NCBI GenBank assembly: GCA_963697965.1 | Contig: OY969108.1 | Coordinates: forward strand, 1,550,001-1,614,000 | Source of the DNA: JAPLJC01 sp963697965 | GTDB lineage: Bacteria; Desulfobacterota; Desulfobaccia; Desulfobaccales; 0-14-0-80-60-11 | Reading direction: 5' to 3' | Length of the DNA: 64,000 bases | In this document: positions 7,545 through 16,051 of the stretch, piece by piece | Numbering within the stretch: position 1 is the stretch's first letter | Layout of the letters: each line of letters begins with the position of its first letter | Notes under the pieces: generated by a model | What the model was told of the DNA's origin: nothing | Databases searched by the model: none | What the model saw: only the letters and a program-made list of their open reading frames with translations | Translations under genes and position numbers: made by a program

Positions 7545-8786
7545 TTAGGCATCCCACCAGATGCCATCTTCCTTAATCTCCACCTTATCAAAAAACTCGG
7601 GAAAGCGTTCCGGTTCAAACGAATGGATCGGAACCACCATCCTGGCGTTGATTGCTCTTGCCAAGCGCTGGAGGTCCGAAATAGAGGCGTGACCGGATGT
7701 GTGTATCTGGCTCATGGGAATCCTATGACAATCCAGCCAATTTAGAAAACGGGAACCGGACTCTTCCTGCAGGTACCCTTCCCAAAGGGAATATATCAGC
7801 TTGGCTTCATCCCAACACCCGGCCCGTTCCAACTCAGCCTCCATGGAGGGCCGAAAAAGCATCGTAGCATGTGCAGCTATTTCCTTTAATTCTTCGGGGA
7901 ATATCCGATTCTTTTTATAAATTTCCAGCAGAGGAAAGAGCTGCTTTCTCTTGACCAGCCGCCGCTGCCATTGGGGAATAAAAACCCGGACGCCGGGCCA
8001 ATCGCCTTGGGGAATATGGATGTTTTCTGTGGCCCGGAGGATTTCCGCAGTATAGAGATCGATGATCATTTGGCGCTGGCTTTGTTTGCAGGCTCGAAAA
8101 ATGGTGACGATGCGGTCGATATTTTGGCCGGAGCAATAGACCAAGACCATGCCTTTGGTAGATTTCATCTCATGGAGAAAACGGACCTCTAATTCTCTTT
8201 CAGTGGGGAATCGTCCCTCTGGCTTCAGGCGCCCGATCGTGGAGCCTTCCAAGAGCAAAACATCTACATCTTTTGGTGGCTTACGTACCAGCCTCTCAAA
8301 GAGGTCGGCCTTGGCCCCATGCGCGCGCAGGTCTCCGGTATAAAACAAGCGCTTCTCTTCGGTGGCAACCAAGAAGGCGTAAGCGTCATAAGCTGAATGA
8401 TCAATCAGGTAAGGGGTTATCTCGAACGGACCTGCTTGCAAGGGTTCCAGGTCCTTCAAGTAGATTGCGTTCGGGAAGGGGACCCCCGCAGGAATGAAAT
8501 CGGCGGCGGCCTCAAGAATGCGGCTGGCGGCAGGCCCGATGAAAATAGGCAGATCAGAGCGCAGGTATTTTGCCAGGCCGTAATGATCCTGGTGGGGGTG
8601 GGAGATCGCCACCCCCGTAAGGGTATCGTCCTTCTCCCTGAATCCCGGCACCGGAGGCAGCAACGCCTCCGTCTCCGGAGCGTCAAGAGGCAGGCCCACT
8701 TCCAGAACCAGGCGCTGTCCTTGGGCCTCGATCTCGACGCAGGTGCCCCCGATCTCCCGGGTTCCCCTATGGATGCAAACTCTCAT
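7545..8786 (-). CDS. RNase J-like metallo-beta-lactamase-fold hydrolase
   Basis: 413 aa. Metal motif HPHQDH at residues 63-68, a following TGD (YTGDLRAHG), a beta-CASP-like HTSGHAS near residue 375 and a final PIHSFEPERFPEFF, the motif set of RNase J and its relatives that cut or degrade RNA or DNA. The N-terminus MRVCIHRGTREIGG matches the beta-CASP opening strand. The middle is shorter than in housekeeping RNase J (about 550 aa), so this is probably a specialised accessory relative. The nuclease-like gene follows 22 bp downstream, making a two-nuclease operon. A role in defence is only inference. Confidence 0.75.
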   Translation of the reverse strand: MRVCIHRGTREIGGTCVEIEAQGQRLVLEVGLPLDAPETEALLPPVPGFREKDDTLTGVAISHPHQDHYGLAKYLRSDLPIFIGPAASRILEAAADFIPAGVPFPNAIYLKDLEPLQAGPFEITPYLIDHSAYDAYAFLVATEEKRLFYTGDLRAHGAKADLFERLVRKPPKDVDVLLLEGSTIGRLKPEGRFPTERELEVRFLHEMKSTKGMVLVYCSGQNIDRIVTIFRACKQSQRQMIIDLYTAEILRATENIHIPQGDWPGVRVFIPQWQRRLVKRKQLFPLLEIYKKNRIFPEELKEIAAHATMLFRPSMEAELERAGCWDEAKLIYSLWEGYLQEESGSRFLNWLDCHRIPMSQIHTSGHASISDLQRLARAINARMVVPIHSFEPERFPEFFDKVEIKEDGIWWDA

Positions 8787-8838
8787 TTTGGCTCTTCTGG
8801 CGTCTTGAATTCACCCGATGTGAGAATAATAGGTGTGT

Positions 8839-9171
8839 TTACAATTTTTCCGACGGGAAAACAGCCCCATCCTTGAGTACATACTTCCCCCTCTGAATAG
8901 ACTCGTCCTCATCATCAAGCCATTGCATGATTACCTCTTCCCTTTCCCAAGACTCCACTTTATCGACAGGTTTAAAGATTATTCCAGATACCGATAGACA
9001 GGGATCACAATAGTACTCCCCCAAAAGATATCCATCCTTATCCCGTCCAAATAGATAAGTCATTGGAGCACTTTTGAGGAAATTCCCGCAAAGTCCGCAC
9101 GATAGGAAAACATCAGGATTCTCAAAACGAAACCCTATGTGGCTTGGATGATATTTTTCAGATTCACTCAT
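8839..9171 (-). CDS. Small zinc-ribbon-like hypothetical protein
   Basis: 110 aa with two CxxC pairs (CGLC at 25-28 and CDPC at 55-58) spaced as in a zinc ribbon, then an acidic C-terminal half. I do not recognise a family. It is AT-rich like its neighbours and lies 52 bp upstream of the metallo-beta-lactamase gene on the same strand, so it may lead that operon. Confidence 0.5.
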   Translation of the reverse strand: MSESEKYHPSHIGFRFENPDVFLSCGLCGNFLKSAPMTYLFGRDKDGYLLGEYYCDPCLSVSGIIFKPVDKVESWEREEVIMQWLDDEDESIQRGKYVLKDGAVFPSEKL

Positions 9172-9352
9172 AGCTAAACCATCGTCTCCCGAATCAAGGC
9201 GGGCACATCCTTTAAATTATGCTCGCCTACCATGGTGACGTCAGCATAGGATATATTCAAAATTGGAGCCGAGAAATTTACACTTGGAGAAACTTTTTTG
9301 AAATTTTTTTTGACCGAAGGGAAAAGATGAAGATTTAGAGCTAATCACTACA

Positions 9353-9375
9353 CGGAAAACGGAAAACGGAAAACC
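9353..9375. repeat. Heptanucleotide tandem repeat (CGGAAAA)
   Basis: Three units of CGGAAAA just past the end of the glycosyltransferase gene. The rest of 9172-9380 is AT-rich and shows no gene. Confidence 0.8.
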
Positions 9376-9380
9376 TTCCC

Positions 9381-11057
9381 TTAACGGTTGGCCAGCAGGC
9401 GTTTACCGGGCAGGCCCAGGGGGACCTCCGTCCCATGCAGCCAAGGGTCCGGCGGGGTGGCGTCGTCGAGCAGCAGGAAGACCCTGTGCGGCCCCTGCCA
9501 CAAGGTTTGCAGTTGCCCGGGGGCGATGAGGTAGTCCTGGGCCGGTGGCACCGGCTGGGGAAATTGGGGGAGGCCGTGGCGCTTCTCCATGAGGATGGGG
9601 CGGCCGGCGTAAAAGGCCAGGGAGGCGCCGTATTCGTACTCCTCGATGGGTCCCATGACCACCAGGTCGCCGGCCGCGGCATGTTGCCGGAGCCACAGCC
9701 CCGGGATCTGGTCGCTGAAGGCCGGCATCAGGGTCAGCCAGATGCGAAAGGTGAACAGGAGCAGAGAAAGGGCCAGGACGCCGTAGCCAGCCACGGCCAG
9801 ACGGGGTCGCCGGACCCAGCCGGCGGTGAGGCCCGCCAGGGCCAGGGCCGGGATCAGGTAGGTCACCGGGCGGGCCACCGGGGCGATGAGGCAGAACATG
9901 CCCGCGAACTCCCGGCGATTGGCCGCGCAGACCTGCTCCAGATAAGGGAGGAGAAACAGGGTGGCCAGCCCCAGGAGGCCGATGATCAGCAGGGCCCAGA
10001 GGGGGCGGCGGTCCCCGGGGGTATCCAGGTAGCGCTGCAGGCGCCAGCCGATGAGCAGGGCCAGGGGCGGCAGGGCCGGCAGGGAGTAGTATTCGATGCG
10101 GCTGGAGGACAGGCTAAAAAAGATCAGGATCACCGCGGGCCAGATGATTAGAAGCCGGCCGGCGCGGCGGGCGGCATCGCCGGTCTCCTTCCAGAAACGC
10201 CAGCAGGCGCCGGGGAGCAAGGGTGTGTAGGGCATGAGCCAGATGCCCAGAAAGAGCCAGAAGCCGGCCAGGGGAAAGGAGTTGATGTCCTGAGGGTGGC
10301 GGCTTCCGAGGAAGCGCAATATCTGTTCATTAACGACCTGGAACTTGATGAATCCCGGGTGGGCCAGCTCGCAGGCCGTAAACCAGGGGACCATGATAAG
10401 GAAAAGCACGGCCAGGCCCAGAGGTGACCATAAAATGGAGAGCAGGCTGGGCCGGCGCAACTGCCAGGCATAGCAGACGACGATCAGCGCCGGGAAGACC
10501 AGGCCGATGAAGCCTTTGCTGAGAAACCCCAACCCCAGGGCCAGGAAGAAGAGGGCGCTCCACTTGCCGGAGGGCTGCTCCTGCCAGCGCAGCAGGAAAT
10601 AGAGCGAGGCGGCCAGAAACAGGGTGATGAGATGATCGGTGAGGATCTGCAGGTGCAGGGCAAAGAAGCCGATACTGCTCAAGAGGGCCAGGCCCCCCAG
10701 CCAGGCCGCCTCCTTTCCCAACAGGCGCCGGCCGATGAGGTAGGTGACCCAGACCTCCGCCAGCGTCACCCCCAGGAGGGGCAGGCGGGCTACCCAGTCG
10801 GAGACCCCGAAAAGTTTATAGCAGGGCAGGGTGAGCCAGTAGAGAAGTTGGGGTTTGTCCCAGTAAGGGAGGCCGTTGAGGGTGGGGGTCAGCCAGGAGC
10901 CCGAGGCCAGCATCTCTTTGGGGATGAGGGCGTACATGGCCTCGGCCCGGATCAGGGGAGTGTGCCAGATCAGGGGAATCAGGTAGATCGCCAGGCAGGC
11001 CAGCAACAGGGTGTAGCCGTTGGCCAGAGGGAGAGAGGCGCTGCGGTTCATGCCCAT
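9381..11057 (-). CDS. GT39/ArnT-type membrane glycosyltransferase
   Basis: 558 aa integral membrane protein with about eleven or twelve hydrophobic segments. The first periplasmic loop has RAEAMYALIPKEMLASGSW and LPYWDKPQLLYWL, equivalent to the acidic-residue and F/W-x-K-P-P loop of ArnT and protein O-mannosyltransferases, which use polyprenyl-phosphate sugars on the periplasmic side. As the last gene of the hopanoid operon it could glycosylate the bacteriohopanepolyol head group or lipid A; that role is inference from position. The ATG at 11057 is followed by a second Met two codons later, and neither has a clear RBS. Confidence 0.75.
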   Translation of the reverse strand: MGMNRSASLPLANGYTLLLACLAIYLIPLIWHTPLIRAEAMYALIPKEMLASGSWLTPTLNGLPYWDKPQLLYWLTLPCYKLFGVSDWVARLPLLGVTLAEVWVTYLIGRRLLGKEAAWLGGLALLSSIGFFALHLQILTDHLITLFLAASLYFLLRWQEQPSGKWSALFFLALGLGFLSKGFIGLVFPALIVVCYAWQLRRPSLLSILWSPLGLAVLFLIMVPWFTACELAHPGFIKFQVVNEQILRFLGSRHPQDINSFPLAGFWLFLGIWLMPYTPLLPGACWRFWKETGDAARRAGRLLIIWPAVILIFFSLSSSRIEYYSLPALPPLALLIGWRLQRYLDTPGDRRPLWALLIIGLLGLATLFLLPYLEQVCAANRREFAGMFCLIAPVARPVTYLIPALALAGLTAGWVRRPRLAVAGYGVLALSLLLFTFRIWLTLMPAFSDQIPGLWLRQHAAAGDLVVMGPIEEYEYGASLAFYAGRPILMEKRHGLPQFPQPVPPAQDYLIAPGQLQTLWQGPHRVFLLLDDATPPDPWLHGTEVPLGLPGKRLLANR

Positions 11058-11142
11058 GAATGGAGGAAAGGCGTAATCGATACCCCGGACTCTAAACTTT
11101 TTTAGCTGACTGCTGAAGGCTGATAGCTGACTGATTTTTTTC

Positions 11143-12138
11143 TCAAGTCAGGTTCCAGCGGAACATGCGCCAGAGGTCGGAAAAACCGCTCATCTCCCGG
11201 ACCACGCTGGGCTCGAAGCCGGAGTGCATCATGCACTGGGCGCAGCGGGGGTCCCGGCCCACTCCGTAGCTGTCCCAGTCGGTGCGCTCCATCATCTCCC
11301 GGAAGGTGGGATAATGGGCGTCCACGATCTGGTAGCAGGGGGCGCGCCAGCCCTGGGGGTTGCGGGTAGGAGTGGCCCAGGGGGTGCAGGGGTAGTCCCG
11401 TTCGCCCCGGAGGAAACTGAGGTACAGGGGGGTGCTGAAGAAATTGAATTTGAGGCCGTTGCCAGTCAGCCGCTGGAATTTATCCTTGATCTCCTCCCGG
11501 CTCAGGAAGAGCTCGTCGTCGACCCCCTCGAAGCTGTAAGCCGGAGAAATCAGCAGGCCGTCCACCCCAATGTAGGCCAGGTAGGACAAGAGAATCTCGA
11601 TTTCCTGGAGGTTGGTCTTCTTATAGATGGTGGTGTTGGTGCAGACCCGAAAGCCCATAGCCTTGGCGGCCTTGATGGCCTTGACGCCAATGTCAAAAAT
11701 CCCCTGACGCCCCAGCAGGGCGTCATGGCTAGGCGCCAGCCCGTCCAGGTGGACGCTCAAGGTGAGGTGGTCCGAAACGGGCAGCCGGGAGAGGGAGCGC
11801 TCCAGCAGGATGGCGTTGGTGCATAGATAGATAAACTTGCCGCGGCGCACCAGTTCGTGGAGGAGATCGAAGACCGGCGGATAGATGAGGGGTTCGCCGC
11901 CGGTGATGGTGACCACCGGGGCGCCGCACTCATCCACGGCGGCCAAGCATTCCTCCAGGGTCAGGGACTGCCCCAGGCTCTCGTGATATTCCTGGATGCG
12001 GCCGCAGCCGGCGCAGGACAGGTTGCACTGATGGGAGGGCTCCAGCATCAGCACCAGGGGAAATTTTTCCTTTCTCTGAAGCCGTTTCTTCAGCAGGTAG
12101 CGCCCCAGATCGAAGCTGAGCCTTAATGGAAAGCGCAA
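11143..12138 (-). CDS. hpnH: Adenosyl-hopene transferase, radical SAM
   Basis: Joins an adenosyl radical from SAM to diploptene/hopene to make adenosylhopane, the first committed step of extended (C35) hopanoids. 331 aa. The radical SAM cysteines are C38, C42 and C45 (CNLSCAGC), followed by the SAM-contact region TITGGEPL near residue 98. The C-terminus with CAQCMMHSGFEPS is typical of HpnH, which has a SPASM-like tail. The start is a TTG at 12138 after GAGAGG. It is flanked by hpnA upstream (62 bp) and the GT39 gene downstream. Confidence 0.9.
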   Translation of the reverse strand: MRFPLRLSFDLGRYLLKKRLQRKEKFPLVLMLEPSHQCNLSCAGCGRIQEYHESLGQSLTLEECLAAVDECGAPVVTITGGEPLIYPPVFDLLHELVRRGKFIYLCTNAILLERSLSRLPVSDHLTLSVHLDGLAPSHDALLGRQGIFDIGVKAIKAAKAMGFRVCTNTTIYKKTNLQEIEILLSYLAYIGVDGLLISPAYSFEGVDDELFLSREEIKDKFQRLTGNGLKFNFFSTPLYLSFLRGERDYPCTPWATPTRNPQGWRAPCYQIVDAHYPTFREMMERTDWDSYGVGRDPRCAQCMMHSGFEPSVVREMSGFSDLWRMFRWNLT

Positions 12139-12200
12139 GCCAAACCTCTCATTGAAGGTCAGAAAATAATTTGGGAACTATTCATCAAATAGCAATATTT

Positions 12201-13223
12201 TTAAGCGTAGCGGTGTTCCCGAAACCATGCCACCGCCTCTGCCAATGCCTGGCGCACCGGCGTCAGGGTCAATCCTAGATATTGTAACGCTTTTGTATTA
12301 TTAAAGTACATAAATTTTCGCGCCATGCGGATGGCGGTGACCGGCAGGCGGGGTGGTTTGCCGCTGATGCGGGTGCTGTAAAACTCGTTCAAGTAGGCCA
12401 TGGCCAGCACCGGCCGGTAAGGCAGCCGGAAGCGGGGGGCCGGCCGGCCGCTGATCTCCGCCAGCAATTGAAATATCCGGGACAGGCTCAGGTTTTCATG
12501 TCCCAGGATATATTTTTCGGCCACTTGCCCTTTGGCCTCGGCCAGGAGGTGCCCCCGGGCCACGTCGGCGACATGGATCAGATTGAGGCCGGTCTCCAGG
12601 TAGGCGGGCATGCGCCCCTTGAGGAAATCGACGATCATCTGGCCGGTGGGGGTGGGGCGCCAGTCCCAGGGGCCCACCGGGGTGCTGGGGTTGACCACCA
12701 CCAGGGGCAGGCCCCGGGAGGCGAAATCAAGGGCCAAGCGTTCCGCCAGAAACTTGGAGCGTTTATAGTGTCCCACCATCTCGTTCAGAGTCACCGGGGT
12801 CGCCTCGGTTCCCGGAGTACCGTCCCCGGGGTTGCCCAGGGTGCCCACGGTGCTGGTGTAGACCACCCGTTCGACTCCCTGGGCCAGGGCCGCGGCCAGC
12901 AGGTTTTCGGTTCCGCCCACGTTGGTTAAGTACATCTCCTCGGGATGGGGGACCCAGAGCCGGTAATCCGCGGCCAGGTGGAAGAGGCGGGAGCAGCCGG
13001 ACAGGGCCGCGTCCAGGGAGGCCCGGTCCCGCAAATCGCCCTGGGCCACCTCCACCGGCAGCCCTTCCAGGGCGGGATGCCGGGGGTCCCGGGCCAGGAC
13101 CCGCACGGCCCGCTTCCGGGCCAGCAGTTCCAGGACCACCGCCCGGCCCACGAAGCCGGTGCCGCCGGTGACCAGGGTTTTGGGATGGTTGGCAGGCGTC
13201 TGCTGGTTTCCGGTGGTAGCCAT
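12201..13223 (-). CDS. hpnA: Hopanoid-associated sugar epimerase
   Basis: NAD(P)-dependent short-chain dehydrogenase/epimerase of the extended type. 340 aa. The Rossmann loop TGGTGFVG is at residues 19-26, YKRSKF near residue 154 is the catalytic Y-x-x-x-K, and VVNPSTPVGPWDWRPTPTG is a strong HpnA signature. HpnA is known from hopanoid operons and is thought to act on the sugar-derived side chain; its exact reaction is not settled. It is the second gene after shc, separated from it by a MITE-like insertion, with hpnH 62 bp downstream. Confidence 0.9.
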   Translation of the reverse strand: MATTGNQQTPANHPKTLVTGGTGFVGRAVVLELLARKRAVRVLARDPRHPALEGLPVEVAQGDLRDRASLDAALSGCSRLFHLAADYRLWVPHPEEMYLTNVGGTENLLAAALAQGVERVVYTSTVGTLGNPGDGTPGTEATPVTLNEMVGHYKRSKFLAERLALDFASRGLPLVVVNPSTPVGPWDWRPTPTGQMIVDFLKGRMPAYLETGLNLIHVADVARGHLLAEAKGQVAEKYILGHENLSLSRIFQLLAEISGRPAPRFRLPYRPVLAMAYLNEFYSTRISGKPPRLPVTAIRMARKFMYFNNTKALQYLGLTLTPVRQALAEAVAWFREHRYA

Positions 13224-13250
13224 TATCAGGTTTCGGGGCGCGGGTCCGGA

Positions 13251-13585
13251 CTAGAGGCTATTGCAAAACCTGATTTCATTGTCATCCTGAACGAAGTGAA
13301 GGATCTCAGTCACTCAAATTACCAGTGTGATGCTTCATAATTGCCGTGAAATTTCAAACTACGGTTTTTTAACCCCCCTTTGAAAAAGGGGGGCTTAAGG
13401 GGGGATTTAAAATAACCTCTTGAAATCCCCCTAATCCCCCTTTTTCAAAGGGGGACTTAAGTACCCTTGGAACTTAGGGTTTCGCTTGAGTTAACGCCGT
13501 ACTATTTACGGAGCACAACACTAGATTCTTCGCTTCGCTCAGAATGACAAATCTAGGCAGACTGAGGTTTTGCAATAGCTTCTAG
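13251..13585. mobile_element. 335-bp MITE-like element, copy B1
   Basis: Terminal inverted repeats begin CTAGAGGCTATTGCAAAACC at the left; the right end is the reverse complement of CTAGAAGCTATTGCAAAACC (20 of 21 bases match). Inside are GTCATCCTGAACGAAGTGAAG, its inverted partner near 13530, and a core palindrome of CCCCCTTTGAAAAAGGGGG type. There is no coding capacity. It fills the gap between shc and hpnA. A second copy, split by an IS, spans 41703-45845. The termini end in CTAG on both sides. Confidence 0.85.
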
Positions 13586-13618
13586 GACTCCCGGCGCCGG
13601 GAGGGCGATTCTGAAGGT

Positions 13619-15583
13619 TTATGCCTCTTTCGGTTCCCTGGACTTGAGCGCCTGGAGATACTGGCCCAGGGCCATCATGGGAAAGCAATCGCGGTAGAGA
13701 TGATAGCGGATCATGAAATGGCCGGGGAAGCCGGTGCCGGTGAATTGCTCCTCTTCCCAGCGGCCCTGGGGGTTGTGGGTGCGCAGCAGGTATTCCACGC
13801 CGGCCTTGGCCTCCGGGGAGCGGGCTTCGCCGGCGGCGATCAGCCCCAACAGGGCCCAGGCGGTTTGGGAGGCGGTTGCCTCTCCCTGGCCCATCAATTC
13901 GGGATCGAGGTAGGACTCGCAGCATTCGCCCCAACCGCCATTGGGAAGTTGGCACTCTTTGAGCCAGGCCGCGGCCCGGCGCACATAGGGCCGGTTGAGG
14001 TCCTCGCCGATGGCCGCCAGGCCCGCCAGCACCGACCAGGTGCCGTAGATATAGTTCACCCCCCAGCGCCCCCACCAGGGGCCGTCGGCATGTTGCCGGC
14101 GGCGCAGGAAGGCCAGGGCCTTCACTGCCGCGGGGTGGTCCGGGCCGTGGCCGAAGGTCCCCATCATCTCCAGGATCCGGCCGGTAATGTCTTCGGTGGG
14201 AGGGTCCACCAGGGCCTTCAGATCCCCGAAGGGGATGGCGTTGAGCCATTCCCTGGTATTATCCTTGTCGAATGAGGCAAAGCCGCCGTTCTTGCACTGC
14301 ATCCCCAAACACCAGTTGATGCCGCGTTGGATGGCAGCCTGGCGCCCGGCCACATCGGCCAGCCCTTCCTTTAGGGCGGTCAGGACCATGGAGCTGTCGT
14401 CCACATCCGGGTACCAGTTGTTGACAAATTCGAAGGCCCAGCCTCCGGGAGGCAGGTCCGGACACTTGATGCCCCAGTCTCCGGGCTTAAAGATTTGCTG
14501 GGAGAGCAGCCAGGAAGTGGCCTTGACCATGGCCGGGTCCTGAGGCGGCAGGCCGGCGGCGGCCAATGCCCGTACCGCCAGGGCTGTGTCCCATACCGGC
14601 GAAATGCAGGACTGCAGCCAGGTGCGTTCACCCTCCCGGATTTCAAAAAACTCGAGGGCCTTGAGGCCCCGGCGCACCGGGCCGTGCTTGACTCCATGTC
14701 CCTGCAGATGGAGAGCCAGCACCGAGTTGGCCATGGCGGGTTGGATGCCGGCCCAGTCGCCGCTCTCCTCTTGATGCTCCAGCACCCAGCGCTCCGCCTT
14801 TTTCAAGGCGTAATTGCGGGGCCAGGGGATGGGCAGCTTGTAATAAAGCTTCAGGATCCGGTCGATCACCATGAACAGATTTTCCAGGCGGGGCCCCTTG
14901 GGTTTCCAGGCCACCCGGTGCTGTTCAAAGGGTTCGCTGGGGTCGAGAAAAAGCTCCGGAACTGCTTGTTCCGGGGGCAGCCGCCGGACGGGGCGCCGGG
15001 CCATGATGATCATCAGAGGCACTATGCTGGCCCGGGTCCAACTGGAAAATTCATAGATGCTGAGGCCGGTCCAGGGGGGCAGGAGGATGAACTCCACCGG
15101 TAGCAAAGGGATGCCGTCCCAACTGATCTGGCCGAAGAGGGCCAGGAAGATGCGGGTAAAGACCCGGGTCTGGAGGGCGCCGCCCCGGGCCAGGATAAAC
15201 TCCCTGGCCTTTACCATCCGGGGGTCTTGAGGCGAGACCGAAGCGATTTTCAGGGCCAGATAGGCTTCGACGCTGGCGCTGAGCTCGCCGCCATCCCCTT
15301 GCCAAATGGACCAGCCGCCACTGTCGAGTTGCCTGGCAAGGATATCGGCCGCCAACCTGGGGATCTTGGCCTCAGCCAACCCCAGGAAGCGGTGCAGCAT
15401 GATATATTCCGCGGTGATGCTGACGTTGGACTCGAGCTCGGCCCACCAATAGCCTTGGGCATCCTGCATCGCCAGCATGGCCGCCGCAGCCCGGCGCAGG
15501 GCTCGCTCAATGCGGCTGCGAAAAATCTCCGGTGGCGCCTGCCCGGACACCGGAGTGTGGGCCGTTATCGATTTTCCCTCCAA
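13619..15583 (-). CDS. shc: Squalene-hopene cyclase
   Basis: Cyclises squalene to hopene/diplopterol at the membrane. 654 aa, normal length. Several QW repeats are visible (GGWAFEFVNNWYPD, NGGFASFDKDN, PNGGWGE, QGRWEEE). The catalytic DxDD motif reads DVDDSS near residue 392; the family form is DxDDTA, so the two residues after the catalytic aspartates differ. It is the first gene of the hopanoid operon. The N-terminal Met follows a run without a perfect RBS (GGGGGGAGATGG); the start is approximate to a few codons. Confidence 0.93.
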   Translation of the reverse strand: MEGKSITAHTPVSGQAPPEIFRSRIERALRRAAAAMLAMQDAQGYWWAELESNVSITAEYIMLHRFLGLAEAKIPRLAADILARQLDSGGWSIWQGDGGELSASVEAYLALKIASVSPQDPRMVKAREFILARGGALQTRVFTRIFLALFGQISWDGIPLLPVEFILLPPWTGLSIYEFSSWTRASIVPLMIIMARRPVRRLPPEQAVPELFLDPSEPFEQHRVAWKPKGPRLENLFMVIDRILKLYYKLPIPWPRNYALKKAERWVLEHQEESGDWAGIQPAMANSVLALHLQGHGVKHGPVRRGLKALEFFEIREGERTWLQSCISPVWDTALAVRALAAAGLPPQDPAMVKATSWLLSQQIFKPGDWGIKCPDLPPGGWAFEFVNNWYPDVDDSSMVLTALKEGLADVAGRQAAIQRGINWCLGMQCKNGGFASFDKDNTREWLNAIPFGDLKALVDPPTEDITGRILEMMGTFGHGPDHPAAVKALAFLRRRQHADGPWWGRWGVNYIYGTWSVLAGLAAIGEDLNRPYVRRAAAWLKECQLPNGGWGECCESYLDPELMGQGEATASQTAWALLGLIAAGEARSPEAKAGVEYLLRTHNPQGRWEEEQFTGTGFPGHFMIRYHLYRDCFPMMALGQYLQALKSREPKEA

Positions 15584-16051
15584 ACCATCTCCCCCCCTGC
15601 GTTATCAAGCTAATCATTAAAGTATATCATAACCATAGGCTGCGTTAAAGAATTTTAGTTAAAAAGCAAACAGGTCGATAATTGAGCCAGCAGCAGCCTC
15701 AAGGAAAGTGGCAGAATTTCCGTAAGCCCTTGAAGGCCCAGGGGGGCGTCCCGGCTTATTTCTGCGGTTCGCAAAAAAAGTTGGGTCCTCTGCTGCTGGA
15801 CGGCCGGGAAGTGGCCAGGCCCCGCTCCGAAATCGGTCCGAACAAAAACTTGGTCGCCCGGGAGCCGACTCGTTGCTATCCCGCGGCAAAGGAATTATGA
15901 TCTAGAGGGCGGGTGGAGAGACGCCCCTGAAATTGGATTCGGGACCACGTACTGGAACTTCCATGGGCAATCCGGTAAGAGCTGGCCGCCTCCGGCTTTC
16001 CCGGCGGCTGCCGACTCCCGGCCCATCCCTGATAACCTCTTAGGAGATAAA
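15584..16051. other. Divergent intergenic region between shc and lon
   Basis: 468 bp. It holds a GGGCG-GTGGAGAGA-CGCCC hairpin near 15905-15927 and a strong RBS (TTAGGAGATAAA) right before lon. A short open frame at 15682-15900 lacks an RBS and any family resemblance, so I do not call it. No heat-shock promoter could be assigned with confidence. Confidence 0.5.

Noticed and set aside
15682..15900. 72-codon open frame before lon
   Set aside because: TTG start, no RBS, no family resemblance and low-complexity composition.
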